A DNA stretch of 64,000 nucleotides from Mycobacterium sp. D16Q14 (GTDB lineage Bacteria > Actinomycetota > Actinomycetes > Mycobacteriales > Mycobacteriaceae). Made by a program: the position numbers and the translations under genes. The stretch spans positions 1 to 64,000 of the forward strand of contig MAEX01000010.1 of NCBI GenBank assembly GCA_002013415.1, given 5' to 3'. The notes below the pieces were generated by a model. That model did not search any database. It was not told where the DNA came from and worked only from the letters and a program-made list of their open reading frames with translations. Positions 34,402 through 45,706 of the stretch are shown here, one piece after another (the first letter of the stretch is position 1; each line of letters begins with the position of its first letter).

Positions 34402-35912
34402 TTAAAGATCCCCTCGGGAGTCGTGGGCGCCTTGTCGAGGACAACGGCATCCACGAGCGGGTTGAGCGCGCCCAGCGAGCCTGCCTTCAGGTCGACCAAT
34501 CCCTGTGCCACGGAAAGGAATCGATCCTGCTCACGCTGTTCGATGACGCCATCGGACAAGACCGTGAACTTGTTGACGTAGTTCTCCCGGGCGAAGGGGC
34601 GTGCCCCCAGCGGATGGGCATCGGCGATCGCGAGCTCGTCGGTGATCACCTCGCCGTTCTTGAGAGTGACGACGGCCTTGCAGCCGAAGGCTTTCTCGTC
34701 GGGGTTGGTGGAGTGATAACGGCGAGTCCATTCCGGATCTTCGACGGTGCTGATCTTGTTCCAGAGCTCGATGGTCTCGGAACAATGCGCGCGCTCCGGG
34801 GCGTACGAGCGCTCGTGGTGCCAGGTGCCGTCTTCGAGTGCGACGGCGAAGATGTACATCACCGAGTGATCGAGCGTCTCGCGCGAGGCGTCGGGGTCGA
34901 ACTTCTGCGGATCGTTTGATCCAGTCCCGATCACCACGTGCGTGTGGTGGCTGGTGTGCAGCACGATCGTCGCGATCTGAGAAAGGTCGCCGATGCGCTC
35001 ACGCATTCTGCGGGCCAGGTCAATGGGCGCCTGGCTCTGGTACTCGGCCGAATGCTCCTTGGTGTAGCTGTCCAGGATGGCGCGCTTTTCCTCGCCGGGG
35101 CCCGGCAGCGGAACTTCGTAGACCTTCTCGGGTCCGCCGAGCAGCCAGGCGATCACGCCGTCCTCACCCTCCCAGATCGGGGACGGCGCACCCTCACCGC
35201 GCATGGCGCGGTCGACGGCTTCGATCGCGACCTTCCCGGCCCAGGCCGGTGCGTAGGCCTTCCAGCTGGAGATGAGCCCCTTGCGGGACTGCCGGGTCGC
35301 AGTGGTCAGGTGCAGGGCCTGACCAATGGCCTGATAGATCGTCTCGGTGTCGAGCTTCAGCATGGTGCCCAGGCCGGCGGCCACCGAGGGGCCGAGGTGC
35401 GCAACGTGGTCAATCTTGTGCTCGTGCAGACAGATTCCACGGGTGAGGTTGATCTGAGTTTCGTAGGCGGTGGCCAGACCGCGAATGAGATCGGCTCCGC
35501 CGATGCCGAGCTGCTGGGCCACGGCCACCAACGGCGGAATGTTGTCGCCGGGGTGTGAGTAGTCGGCGGCCAGGAAGGTGTCGTGAAAGTCCAGCTCGCG
35601 TACGGCGACGCCATTGGCCCATGCTGCCCACTCGGCCGAGTAGCCACCGCTGAGACCGAAGACGTTGGCACCGCGTCCGCCGGAAGACACAGCGTGTGCC
35701 TGCGCCTGGCGGCGTGCGACGGTGACGGGACGGCGGATGACTGAGGCGGCGCTGACGGCGGCGTTGTCGATGATCCGGTTGATGACCATCGCTTCGGTGT
35801 CGGCGGGAACGGCAACGGGGTCAGAAGCGACCTCGGCGATCTTCCAGGCGAGGTGTTGGTCGCGGGGGAAGTCGTCGGCGCTACGGCGGGTGTGTACGGA
35901 GTGAACGTGCAT
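34398..35912 (-). CDS. prpD: 2-methylcitrate dehydratase
   Basis: 504 residues, MmgE/PrpD family. '[20 protein letters not shown]', '[56 protein letters not shown]' is the strongly conserved N-part with the active-site region, and '[32 protein letters not shown]' follows. It dehydrates 2-methylcitrate. ATG 35912 gives the family start '[16 protein letters not shown]'; longer forms run into the promoter. First gene of prpDBC and divergent from prpR. Confidence 0.95.
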   Translation of the reverse strand: MHVHSVHTRRSADDFPRDQHLAWKIAEVASDPVAVPADTEAMVINRIIDNAAVSAASVIRRPVTVARRQAQAHAVSSGGRGANVFGLSGGYSAEWAAWANGVAVRELDFHDTFLAADYSHPGDNIPPLVAVAQQLGIGGADLIRGLATAYETQINLTRGICLHEHKIDHVAHLGPSVAAGLGTMLKLDTETIYQAIGQALHLTTATRQSRKGLISSWKAYAPAWAGKVAIEAVDRAMRGEGAPSPIWEGEDGVIAWLLGGPEKVYEVPLPGPGEEKRAILDSYTKEHSAEYQSQAPIDLARRMRERIGDLSQIATIVLHTSHHTHVVIGTGSNDPQKFDPDASRETLDHSVMYIFAVALEDGTWHHERSYAPERAHCSETIELWNKISTVEDPEWTRRYHSTNPDEKAFGCKAVVTLKNGEVITDELAIADAHPLGARPFARENYVNKFTVLSDGVIEQREQDRFLSVAQGLVDLKAGSLGALNPLVDAVVLDKAPTTPEGIFK

Positions 35913-35984
35913 GATCCGCACATTACGCACGTGGTTAGGAGATAAAAAGACCATGTAAATGCGTATTTCTGTATCCTTAGTCGG

Positions 35985-36010
35985 CATATCTTGCAAACAT
36001 TGCGAATAGA
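35985..36010. promoter_or_regulatory. PrpR/RamB-type binding motif
   Basis: Two near-repeats, TTGCAAA (35991-35997) and TTGCGAA (36000-36006), in the 118-bp gap between prpD and prpR. TTTGCAAA-type half-sites are known for actinobacterial PrpR and RamB. Position suits control of both genes. Confidence 0.6.
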
Positions 36011-36030
36011 TGTGGAGTTATCCTGACGAC

Positions 36031-37452
36031 ATGTCCAGACCGTTCGCCGGAGCGCGGTTGCGGAGGTTGCGCGAGGAGCGCGGCCTGACGCAAGCCGCGC
36101 TCGCGCGTGTTCTGGACTTGTCGACGAGCTACGTCAATCAGCTGGAGAACGATGCGCGTCCGGTAACGGTTGCGGTACTACTGCGGCTCACCGAACGGTT
36201 CGACCTCTCGCCGCACTACTTCTCCCCGGACTCCGATGCCCGGCTTGTCGCGGATCTTGGCGAGATATTCACCGAGGCGTCCGTGGGTGAGGTGAGTGAT
36301 CTGCAGCTCGAGGAGCTGGTCGCCCGAATGCCATCGGTGGGTCAGACCCTGGTGGGCATGCACCGCAGGCTGCGGGATGTCACTGCGGAGCTGGAGAGCT
36401 ACCGCGCGACCGAGAACGCGGCAACAATCGGTGACTCGATACGAGAGCCGTTGCGTCCCATGCCGTTCGAGGAGGTCCGCGACTTCTTCTACGATCACAA
36501 GAACTATCTCGGTGAGCTCGACACTGCCGCTGAAGATCTATTCGAGCATTATGGTTTGCACATCGGTGGGCTTGACGCGCAGCTGGCCGCGGTGTTGAAG
36601 CAAGATCATGGCATCGCGGTTACCGTGACCAAGGGTGGGGCACTTTCGGATTCGGCCAAACGCCGGTTCGACACGGATGCTGGGGTTTTGCGTATCGCAC
36701 ATTGGCTCACGCCCGGTCAGCGTGCGTTCCAAATGGCCACCCAACTGGCTCTGTTGACGCAGACCGAGACCATGGCGGCCATCCTCTCCGGTGCCGAGCA
36801 GCTGAGCCCGGAGGCCATTGGCGTCGCCCGGATCGGCCTGGCCAACTACTTCGCTGGTTCATTCCTCTTGCCCTACAAACAATTTCACCATGCTGCGGAG
36901 TTCAGCCGGTATGACGTCGACATCCTGGCACGGCAGTTCGAGGTCGGACACGAGACCGTCTGTCACCGTCTGTCCACGCTGCAACGCCCCTCCATGCGTG
37001 GGGTTCCGTTCATCCTGGTGCGCACCGATCGGGCGGGGAATATCTCGAAACGTCAATCCGCCACGGCGTTTCACTTCTCCAGGGTGGGTGGAAACTGCCC
37101 ACTGTGGGTCGTACACGAGGCGTTTTCAAACCCGGGGCAGTTTGTGACCCAGGTCGCGGAGATGCCCGATGGCCGCACGTACTTCTGGGTCGCACGCACG
37201 AGTAGCACGTCAACAGGTGGATTTCTGAGCACGCCGAAGTCGTTCGCGATCGGGCTGGGATGCGATATCGCCCATGCCCATCGTCTGGTGTATTCGACAG
37301 GAATCGCGATCGACGATCCGGCAACCGCCGTGCCAATTGGCCCGGGCTGCAAGGTGTGCGTGCGCGAATCCTGCGCACAACGTGCGTTTCCCTACATTGG
37401 CCGCAGCGTCCACGTCGACGAGGACGCCAGCAGCCGCCTGCCTTACACCTGA
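36031..37452 (+). CDS. prpR: Methylcitrate-pathway regulator PrpR
   Basis: 473 residues. N-terminal XRE-type HTH 'GARLRRLREERGLTQAALARVLDLSTSYVNQLENDARPVTVAVLLRLTERF', then an ImmA/IrrE-like region ('AFQMATQLALLTQTE', 'GLANYFAGSFLLPYKQFH'), then the short-chain fatty-acyl-binding/Cys domain 'PIGPGCKVCVRESCAQRAFPYIG'. In M. tuberculosis PrpR this Cys-rich end binds a 4Fe-4S cluster. Divergent from prpDBC, which it should activate on propionate. ATG 36031 keeps the HTH; ATG 36010 adds seven residues. Confidence 0.92.
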   Translation: MSRPFAGARLRRLREERGLTQAALARVLDLSTSYVNQLENDARPVTVAVLLRLTERFDLSPHYFSPDSDARLVADLGEIFTEASVGEVSDLQLEELVARMPSVGQTLVGMHRRLRDVTAELESYRATENAATIGDSIREPLRPMPFEEVRDFFYDHKNYLGELDTAAEDLFEHYGLHIGGLDAQLAAVLKQDHGIAVTVTKGGALSDSAKRRFDTDAGVLRIAHWLTPGQRAFQMATQLALLTQTETMAAILSGAEQLSPEAIGVARIGLANYFAGSFLLPYKQFHHAAEFSRYDVDILARQFEVGHETVCHRLSTLQRPSMRGVPFILVRTDRAGNISKRQSATAFHFSRVGGNCPLWVVHEAFSNPGQFVTQVAEMPDGRTYFWVARTSSTSTGGFLSTPKSFAIGLGCDIAHAHRLVYSTGIAIDDPATAVPIGPGCKVCVRESCAQRAFPYIGRSVHVDEDASSRLPYT

Positions 37453-38654
37453 GCGGCGTGCCGCAGCACGGTGGGCGCGGCGGCGATCAATGCCACCAAC
37501 TGAATCACGCCGACCACCGCGATGAGCATGGGAATGGACACCTCGTACAGGTAACCCGTGAGGGTCCCGCCGATCGCGGTCGCAGTGCCGAGCACGGCCG
37601 CATAGACCCCGTACGCGGTGGCCCGGCGCGGCGACGGGACGAGGTCTGCGACCACAGCGCGCAGGGTGGATTCCTGAATCCCGACGGCGGCACCCCACAG
37701 CAGCGCGCCGAGCACGATGCCCACCAACGAGTCCGTGAATGCCAGCATTGGTACGGCGGCGCCGACGATGGGCAGAACCACAAGGGTTTTCGGTCCCTTG
37801 CGGTCATATGCCCAGCCGGAGAACAGGGCGGCGGCGGCCGCGGCGGCCATTGCGACGGCGTATACCAACGGCACCGCGGCGGGCGCCAGGACGCCGCGAT
37901 CGACCATGTGAAACGACAGCACGCCAAAGGTCGCGAATCCAGATACGGTGATCCCGGAGAATCCCGCGTACAGCCAAAACTTCAACGGCAGTTGGAGTTT
38001 GTGGCGTACGGCCGATGTGCCGTGGGTATCTGCGGCGTCCTCATACCGTTCGGGATGAGGTACTCGCCGGCGAAGCCAGAACAGCAGGGCCAGCGCTGCG
38101 GCTCCCGGAATCGCCAGCACGGCAAATGTCGGCAGGTAATTCCCCTGGGTGAGGGCGAGCATGCCGGCGACCACCAGCGGGCCGGTGATCGCGCCGACCT
38201 GGTCCATGGCTTCATGGACCGCGAAACCCTTCCCGCGGCCGGTGACTGAGGTGGCGTGCGAGAGCAAGGTGTCCTTGGCAGGGCTGCGTACCGCCTTGCC
38301 CACACGTTCGGCGATCACCAAGGTGGCGGCAACCCAGAGCACGCTGGCCATCCCCAGGAACGGAACCGTGACCACGGTGAGCGCATAACCGGCGATGGTC
38401 CAGCTCCAGAACATGCGGGTGCGGTCGGTGAGGGGGCCCGACACCAGCCGTAGCGCCAGCGCGCCGGCCTCGCCGATTCCGGTCACCACACCCACGACGA
38501 GAGCGGTTGCCCCGAGCGATGCCAGGAGCGGTCCGGTGATCGAGCGCGCGCCTTCGTAGACGATGTCGGCGAACATGCTGATGACGCCAAAGGTGGTGAC
38601 AAATCGCCAAGCCGAAAGGCGCTGTGGCACAGCTGGATAATCTAGTCGATCCAC
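37443..38654 (-). CDS. MFS transporter
   Basis: 403 residues, about 11-12 hydrophobic segments. 'FGVISMFADIVYEGARSITGPLL' is the first helix region and 'FLGMASVLWVAATLVIAERVGKAVRSPAKDTLLSHAT' has the family loop; second half starts at 'FWLYAGFSGITVSGFATFGVL'. Probably an effluxer; substrate unknown. GTG 38654 gives the natural N-terminus and overlaps the upstream hydrolase by 13 bp; longer readings upstream are shadows of the two preceding genes. Last gene of a three-gene operon. Confidence 0.85.
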   Translation of the reverse strand: MDRLDYPAVPQRLSAWRFVTTFGVISMFADIVYEGARSITGPLLASLGATALVVGVVTGIGEAGALALRLVSGPLTDRTRMFWSWTIAGYALTVVTVPFLGMASVLWVAATLVIAERVGKAVRSPAKDTLLSHATSVTGRGKGFAVHEAMDQVGAITGPLVVAGMLALTQGNYLPTFAVLAIPGAAALALLFWLRRRVPHPERYEDAADTHGTSAVRHKLQLPLKFWLYAGFSGITVSGFATFGVLSFHMVDRGVLAPAAVPLVYAVAMAAAAAAALFSGWAYDRKGPKTLVVLPIVGAAVPMLAFTDSLVGIVLGALLWGAAVGIQESTLRAVVADLVPSPRRATAYGVYAAVLGTATAIGGTLTGYLYEVSIPMLIAVVGVIQLVALIAAAPTVLRHAAQV

Positions 38655-39376
38655 CGGCTTACCTGCTCGGCGATCCATACGCCGTCGTCGAGGGGAAGGT
38701 CGTGTCCGGCGGAAGTATGTACCGCCAGGGGGGCACCGAATGTGTTGGCAATCGCGCTTGACGCGGAGGAACTCACGAGTCGATCGTGTGCGGAGGTCAG
38801 AACCAGCAGCGGAGTGTCGATATGTTTCGGCATCCGGAAACCGATGGCCGCAATAGTCTGGCGGGCGATGCTGGCGCTCGAGGGACGCTGAGTCTGCAGG
38901 TACCCCGCCCACCGCTGGGATAGCGCGTCGAGATCGAGATCGAGGTCGGGGTTGTTGGCGGTCTGTGCCAGGATCGCGCGCTCGCGCGGCAGGTCGGCAC
39001 GGAACCGTCCGAGCACCAGGTTGGGAATCGACGACGGCAGGAACCGCTGCCACACCGGCGTTGCGGCGGTGCTCGAATTGATGATGACGGCGCGCTCGAA
39101 GTCTCCGGGGTAGCGCGCGCACCAATCGAGTCCGATCATGCCGCCCAGAGATATGGAGAGCAGCGACCACGTATCGCTGCCACGGTCCAGCCGGGACCGG
39201 ATGTCGTCCGTGATCGCCGAGATGTTCGCGGGGGATGTGCGGTGGAACTCGGTGCCGAATCCGGGCGCGTCCAGGCATTCCACCTGAACACCAAGCGATT
39301 CGGCGAAGACGTGCGGGAACTGCTCCCAGTGGCGCTTCTCGCGGCTCAGGCCACGCAGCAGCAGCCACCGTGTCAT
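38642..39376 (-). CDS. Alpha/beta hydrolase
   Basis: 244 residues. Oxyanion region 'WLLLRGLSREKRHWEQFPHVFAESLG', nucleophile elbow 'SLLSISLGGMIGLDW' (variant S-x-S-x-G instead of G-x-S-x-G), acid in 'VLTSAHDRLVSSS', and catalytic His in 'VHTSAGHDLPLDDGVWIAEQV'. Reaction unknown. Overlaps the methyltransferase stop by four bases and the MFS start by 13 bp; methyltransferase-hydrolase-transporter order may mean tailoring and export of one product (inference). Confidence 0.85.
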   Translation of the reverse strand: MTRWLLLRGLSREKRHWEQFPHVFAESLGVQVECLDAPGFGTEFHRTSPANISAITDDIRSRLDRGSDTWSLLSISLGGMIGLDWCARYPGDFERAVIINSSTAATPVWQRFLPSSIPNLVLGRFRADLPRERAILAQTANNPDLDLDLDALSQRWAGYLQTQRPSSASIARQTIAAIGFRMPKHIDTPLLVLTSAHDRLVSSSASSAIANTFGAPLAVHTSAGHDLPLDDGVWIAEQVSRWID

Positions 39377-40038
39377 CGCTTGATGCCCACCGTGAGCCGA
39401 TCGAACTCCACGAAGGGAAGGGTGAAGGGATGACGCACCGGTCGCTGCACCGCAACTTCGAATCCGGCGGTTTCGAACATCTGACGCATCTCGGCCTTCG
39501 ACGGAACGCTTGCGGGCACACGGTCGCCGAAGACCCGGCGCAGGAGCGGGGCGGAGGCGCGGTCGGGCGTGAAAGTGGTGATCGCGGTGAATCCGCCGGG
39601 AGCCAGCACGCGATGGAACTCGGCGAGTGCAGCGGGCTGATCAAAGAAATGGAACGCCGAGGTGGACACCACCGCGTCCAACGCGCCGTCGTCGAACGGC
39701 AGCTTCTCGGCAGGCGCGAACTGCCAGTCGACGAGCGCCGAACGGGCCTTCGCCTGGGCGAGCATTCCTTCGGACATATCGACCCCGTGCACCTGCTCGG
39801 GTTCGAGTTCCTCCTGGATGCGGGTGGCCAGAATGCCGGTACCGCAGGCGATATCGACGACTCGCTGAGACTCGTGTTGACGCAGCAGGGCAAGCATCTC
39901 GTCCTGTGCGGGGCGGTACACCCATTGTTGTAGGGGTGCCCAGTCGTAAGCCTTGGCGGCGCGCCCCCAGAACCGCGTCACCTGATCGTTGAAAGCTCGC
40001 CGTTGAACCGTCGTCATGCGCACAAGGTACGCCAGCAA
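39373..40038 (-). CDS. Class I SAM-dependent methyltransferase
   Basis: 221 residues (214 from ATG 40017). Motif I 'VVDIACGTGILATRI', motif post-I 'VHGVDMSEGMLAQAKA', 'FAPAEKLPFDDGALDAVVSTSAFHFF' and 'EFHRVLAPGGFTAITTF' mark the Methyltransf_11 group. First gene of the operon with the hydrolase and the MFS transporter. Substrate unknown. Confidence 0.9.
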   Translation of the reverse strand: MLAYLVRMTTVQRRAFNDQVTRFWGRAAKAYDWAPLQQWVYRPAQDEMLALLRQHESQRVVDIACGTGILATRIQEELEPEQVHGVDMSEGMLAQAKARSALVDWQFAPAEKLPFDDGALDAVVSTSAFHFFDQPAALAEFHRVLAPGGFTAITTFTPDRASAPLLRRVFGDRVPASVPSKAEMRQMFETAGFEVAVQRPVRHPFTLPFVEFDRLTVGIKR

Positions 40039-40063
40039 CCAGGGGGTCGCCAGACGGGTGCGC

Positions 40064-40441
40064 TCACTGTGCGGTGACGTCGACCCGGTTGGGGTAGAAG
40101 GCCAGATGACGGGTGATCTGGGAGACCGCCGGGTACGGGTCTTCGTACGTCCAGACGGCGTCCTCGATCGTTCCCTCAGATGTGTGCACCGAGTAATACG
40201 ACGCCTCGCCCTTGTACGGGCAATAGGTGTGGGTATCGGTGCGCTGTAGTACCTCCCAGTTCACTGCGTCGGGTGGGAGGTAGTACACGGGTGGGTAGGT
40301 GGCCTCCTGCAGCCGCAGCGCATTGGTGGTGTCGGCGATGGTGCGATCGCCGGACGTGACCACGACGCGAGTATTGGAGGGCACGATGTCGATGGGGTGG
40401 TCCGGGCCGGGAACCAGATGCGGCCTGTTGGGGGTGGACAT
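40064..40441 (-). CDS. DUF427 domain protein
   Basis: 125 residues. 'HPIDIVPSNTRVVVTSGDRTIADTTNALRLQEATYPPVYYLPPDAVNWEVL' and 'THTYCPYKGEASYYSVH' then 'AVWTYEDPYPAVSQITRHLAFYPNRVDV' are the complete DUF427 pattern. A small beta-barrel of unknown role. ATG 40441 preferred; it diverges from the acyl-CoA dehydrogenase. Confidence 0.9.
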   Translation of the reverse strand: MSTPNRPHLVPGPDHPIDIVPSNTRVVVTSGDRTIADTTNALRLQEATYPPVYYLPPDAVNWEVLQRTDTHTYCPYKGEASYYSVHTSEGTIEDAVWTYEDPYPAVSQITRHLAFYPNRVDVTAQ

Positions 40442-40539
40442 ATTTCCGAGGGTAGGCTTCCCTGGCTCTGCAGGTTTGAGCGGCTGTACCGCTTCGGTTC
40501 CTGGCCGGGACAAGGCCCCCGGGCGCTAGGGTCTGCGAC

Positions 40540-41721
40540 ATGGCTGCGGATGCTGACCGAAGTGACCCCGACGAGCTGTTCGGTATCGACGCGCTGCTCA
40601 GCGACGAGGAACGTGCGATTCGCAATAGCGTGCGTGCGCTGGTTCAGGCGCGCGTAGTTCCGAACGTCCAGCGCTGGTATGAACATGGTGATCTACCCGT
40701 GCGCAAGCTTGCGCTGGAGCTGGGCAAGATCGGTGTGCTCGGCATGCACCTGCAGGGTTATGGATGCTCCGGAACGTCCTCTCTGGCATACGGACTGGCG
40801 TGCATGGAGCTCGAGGCGGGCGACTCGGGGATCCGTTCACTGGTCAGCGTGCAGGGATCACTGGCGATGTACGCCATCTATGCCTATGGCAGCGATGCGC
40901 AGAAACAGAAATGGCTGCCCCGGATGGCGACAGGGGAGGAGCTGGGATGTTTCGGCCTGACCGAACCGGATTTCGGGTCCAATCCCGGTGGAATGCGCAC
41001 CCATGCCCGGCGCGATGGCAGCGACTGGATCATCAACGGCACCAAGATGTGGATCACCAACGGGTCGATCGCCGACGTTGCCGTCATCTGGGCGCAGACT
41101 GACGACGGAGTGCGTGGCTTCCTGGTATCGACCGATTCGGCGGGGTTTAACGCCGAGACCATCCGGTCCAAGATGTCCTTGCGCGCCTCGGTGACCGCTG
41201 AACTCAGTCTCAGCGATGTGCGGGTGCCGGAAAAGAACCGGCTACCGCTGGCGATCGGGCTCAAGGCACCACTGTCCTGTCTCAACGAGGCGCGCTTTGG
41301 CATCATCTTCGGCTCGATGGGTGCGGCTCGTGAATGTTTGCGCACAGCAATCGATTACGCGCAGACCCGTGAACAGTTCGATCGCCCGATCGCCGGATTC
41401 CAGTTGACCCAGGAGAAGCTGGCCAACATGACCCTGGAATACGGCAAGGGGCTGCTGTTGGCTCTGCATCTGGGGCGTCGTAAGGATGCGGATACGTTGA
41501 CCACCCCACAGGTCAGTCTGGGCAAGCTCAACAATGTGCGCGAGGCGATCGAGATCGCCAGAACGGCCCGGACAATTCTTGGTGCGAACGGGATTTCGGG
41601 TGAGTATCCCGTCATGCGACATGCCAACAATCTGGAGTCGGTGTTGACCTACGAGGGCACCAGCGAGATGCATACGCTGGTGATCGGCCAGGCACTCACC
41701 GGTATCGCGGCGTTCCGGTAA
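40540..41721 (+). CDS. Acyl-CoA dehydrogenase (glutaryl-CoA dehydrogenase-like)
   Basis: 393 residues. 'GCFGLTEPDFGSNPGGMRTHARR' (FAD/substrate motif), 'KMWITNGSIADVAVIWAQT', 'ARFGIIFGSMGAARECLRTAIDYAQTREQFDRPIAGFQLTQEKLANM', and C-terminal 'ANNLESVLTYEGTSEMHTLVIGQALTGIAAF' with the catalytic Glu in 'TYEGTSE'. This arrangement is nearest to glutaryl-CoA dehydrogenases and FadE7-like enzymes. It makes an alpha,beta double bond and may decarboxylate. Confidence 0.9.
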   Translation: MAADADRSDPDELFGIDALLSDEERAIRNSVRALVQARVVPNVQRWYEHGDLPVRKLALELGKIGVLGMHLQGYGCSGTSSLAYGLACMELEAGDSGIRSLVSVQGSLAMYAIYAYGSDAQKQKWLPRMATGEELGCFGLTEPDFGSNPGGMRTHARRDGSDWIINGTKMWITNGSIADVAVIWAQTDDGVRGFLVSTDSAGFNAETIRSKMSLRASVTAELSLSDVRVPEKNRLPLAIGLKAPLSCLNEARFGIIFGSMGAARECLRTAIDYAQTREQFDRPIAGFQLTQEKLANMTLEYGKGLLLALHLGRRKDADTLTTPQVSLGKLNNVREAIEIARTARTILGANGISGEYPVMRHANNLESVLTYEGTSEMHTLVIGQALTGIAAFR

Positions 41722-41733
41722 TCACCTCACGTC

Positions 41734-41758
41734 GACACTGCGTGTCGGGGGCAGTGTC
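41734..41758 (+). terminator. Weak hairpin after the acyl-CoA dehydrogenase
   Basis: GACACTGC / GCAGTGTC, 8-bp stem with a 9-nt loop, 13 bp past the stop; no T-tract. Confidence 0.4.
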
Positions 41759-41787
41759 CGTCAGCGTTGCGTCGCCTTCCATTTTCC

Positions 41788-41943
41788 CTACCAGTCATTG
41801 GATTCGTCCCAGTCCTCGGTCTTGGCGAAATGCGGGGCTGGTTCCTGGTCTTCTTCGTCTGCGTTCCCCTCGCGTCCTGAATCTGGATTCAGGAAAGCGT
41901 AGCGTCGTTGTACGGGCCTGAGGCGAGGTACGTTGCCAGGATT
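41788..41943 (-). pseudogene. Orphan acidic C-terminal reading frame
   Basis: A 51-codon open frame without a start codon, ending '...APHFAKTEDWDESNDW' and preceded by 'RRYAFLNPDSGREGNADEEDQ'. The acidic, well-formed tail looks like the end of a real protein whose 5' part is lost; a TGA at 41944-41946 closes it upstream. No family is recognised. It occupies much of the 336-bp gap between the acyl-CoA dehydrogenase and the KAS gene; the rest of that gap shows nothing else. Confidence 0.35.
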
Positions 41944-42057
41944 TCAAATGTGCACTGCGTGCGTGGTCTCGCCCCGTCCAACGCAGACGCGCCGCCTAGC
42001 CGCGGAATCGTGCGATACGAATCCGCGGCCAGACGGCGTGTCAGGGAAAGAAGTGGA

Positions 42058-43323
42058 TCAGTACTTGCCGAGGGCGATCGCCACGTTGTGGCCACCGAAC
42101 CCGAACGAGTTGTTGATCGCGTACTTGTAGTCGCCCTTGCGGGGCTCCTTGCTGACGACGTCGAGTTCGATCTCCGGATCGGGCGTCTCATAGTTGAGGG
42201 TGGGCGGAATGATGCCCTCCTGCAACGACTTCACCGTGATGACAGCTTCGACGGCACCGACCGCACCCACCGAGTGCCCGAGGGCGCCCTTGGGTGCGTA
42301 GACCGCGGCGTGGTGCAAGTTCGAGTTATGGATGGCCCTGCCCTCAGCGACATCTCCCACGCTCGTTGCGGTGGCATGGGCGTTGACGTGGTCGATGTCC
42401 TTGGCGTCCAGTCCGGCGGTCTCTAGGGCACGGTCCATCGCCTTGGCCGCGCCGATGCCGTCCGGATGCGGTGCCACTACGTGGAAACCGTCCGACGTGA
42501 TGCCCGCACCGAGAAGCCGGGCGTAAATCCGCGCTCCCCGGGCCTTGGCGTGTTCCTCGGTCTCGATGACCATGAGTGCCGCGCCCTCGCCGAAGACGAA
42601 GCCGGTGCGATTCTTGTCGAACGGACGCGAGGCACCTGCGGGGTTGTCGTTGTCGGTCGACATCACGATGCGCATGTTGGCGAACGCGGCGATCGGGACC
42701 GCCTCGATAGCCGCCTCGACGCCGCCGCAGATGGCGATATCGGCATCGCCGTAGGCGATCTGACGCCACGCGTGCGCAATGCCCTCGTTGCCCGACGCGC
42801 ATGCCGATACCGGCGTGATGACACCGCCGCGGGCCTTGCGCTCCAGTCCGATGACGGCGGCCGCTCCGTTGGGCATGAACATCTGAACAGCTAGAGGCGA
42901 AACGACTTTCGTGCCCTTGGCGCGCATCTCGTCGTAGGCCTCGACCATCTTCTCGGCGCCGCCGAGGCCAGTGCCGACCGACACCGCAAGACGTTCCAGG
43001 TCGACGTCGGGGGCCCCGGCGTCCTCCCAGACCTGGCGGCCCAGGATCGCTGCCAAGCGCTGGACATAGGACAGGCGACGGTGCTCGATTTTCGTCATGT
43101 CTTTGTCGAAGTCGCGGACCTTGAGGTGCCCGCCGATCTTCACCGGCAGGTCGTAGTGGGCGACGAAGTCGTCTTCGAGGGTGCGGATGCCGCTCTCGCC
43201 GGCGAGCAGTCCCTTCCAGGTGCCCTCGACATCCGGTGCGATCGACGTCGTCATGGCCATGCCGGTCACGACGATGTTCGGAAAGCCGCCATTTGCGGTA
43301 GATGGTTTGGTCATTATTGACAT
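42058..43323 (-). CDS. Stand-alone beta-ketoacyl-ACP synthase (KasA/KasB-like)
   Basis: 421 residues, FabF/KasA-type thiolase fold. '[33 protein letters not shown]' start, catalytic Cys in '[18 protein letters not shown]', His in '[16 protein letters not shown]' and '[17 protein letters not shown]', and '[18 protein letters not shown]' end. It condenses malonyl-ACP with long acyl chains, as in mycolate elongation. Unlike kasA/kasB it is not next to fabD or acpM, so it is an extra paralogue. ATG 43323 or 43314. Confidence 0.92.
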   Translation of the reverse strand: MSIMTKPSTANGGFPNIVVTGMAMTTSIAPDVEGTWKGLLAGESGIRTLEDDFVAHYDLPVKIGGHLKVRDFDKDMTKIEHRRLSYVQRLAAILGRQVWEDAGAPDVDLERLAVSVGTGLGGAEKMVEAYDEMRAKGTKVVSPLAVQMFMPNGAAAVIGLERKARGGVITPVSACASGNEGIAHAWRQIAYGDADIAICGGVEAAIEAVPIAAFANMRIVMSTDNDNPAGASRPFDKNRTGFVFGEGAALMVIETEEHAKARGARIYARLLGAGITSDGFHVVAPHPDGIGAAKAMDRALETAGLDAKDIDHVNAHATATSVGDVAEGRAIHNSNLHHAAVYAPKGALGHSVGAVGAVEAVITVKSLQEGIIPPTLNYETPDPEIELDVVSKEPRKGDYKYAINNSFGFGGHNVAIALGKY

Positions 43324-45550
<2,227 letters not shown>

Positions 45551-45706
45551 CGGAGCCCGGCCCTCGGGGGTGCGGGGTTCTCAGGTCCCAACCGGTTGGT
45601 TACCATCGGTGATACAGCTCACTTAGCTGCCGTCGCTCGTCCGTGTACGCGTGCGTGACCTGCGGAGATGTGCTCATTGATGAGCGTGCCATCGAGAGGA
45701 ACGGAT

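Noticed and set aside
37443..39893. 816-residue open frame on the minus strand
   Set aside because: Only the last 403 residues (from GTG 38654) match an MFS transporter; the upstream part is antisense-free shadow of the hydrolase and methyltransferase frames, which carry clear family motifs.
41889..42191. 100-residue minus-strand frame before the KAS gene
   Set aside because: Ser/Arg-rich and mostly in the 3' end of the KAS coding region in another phase.
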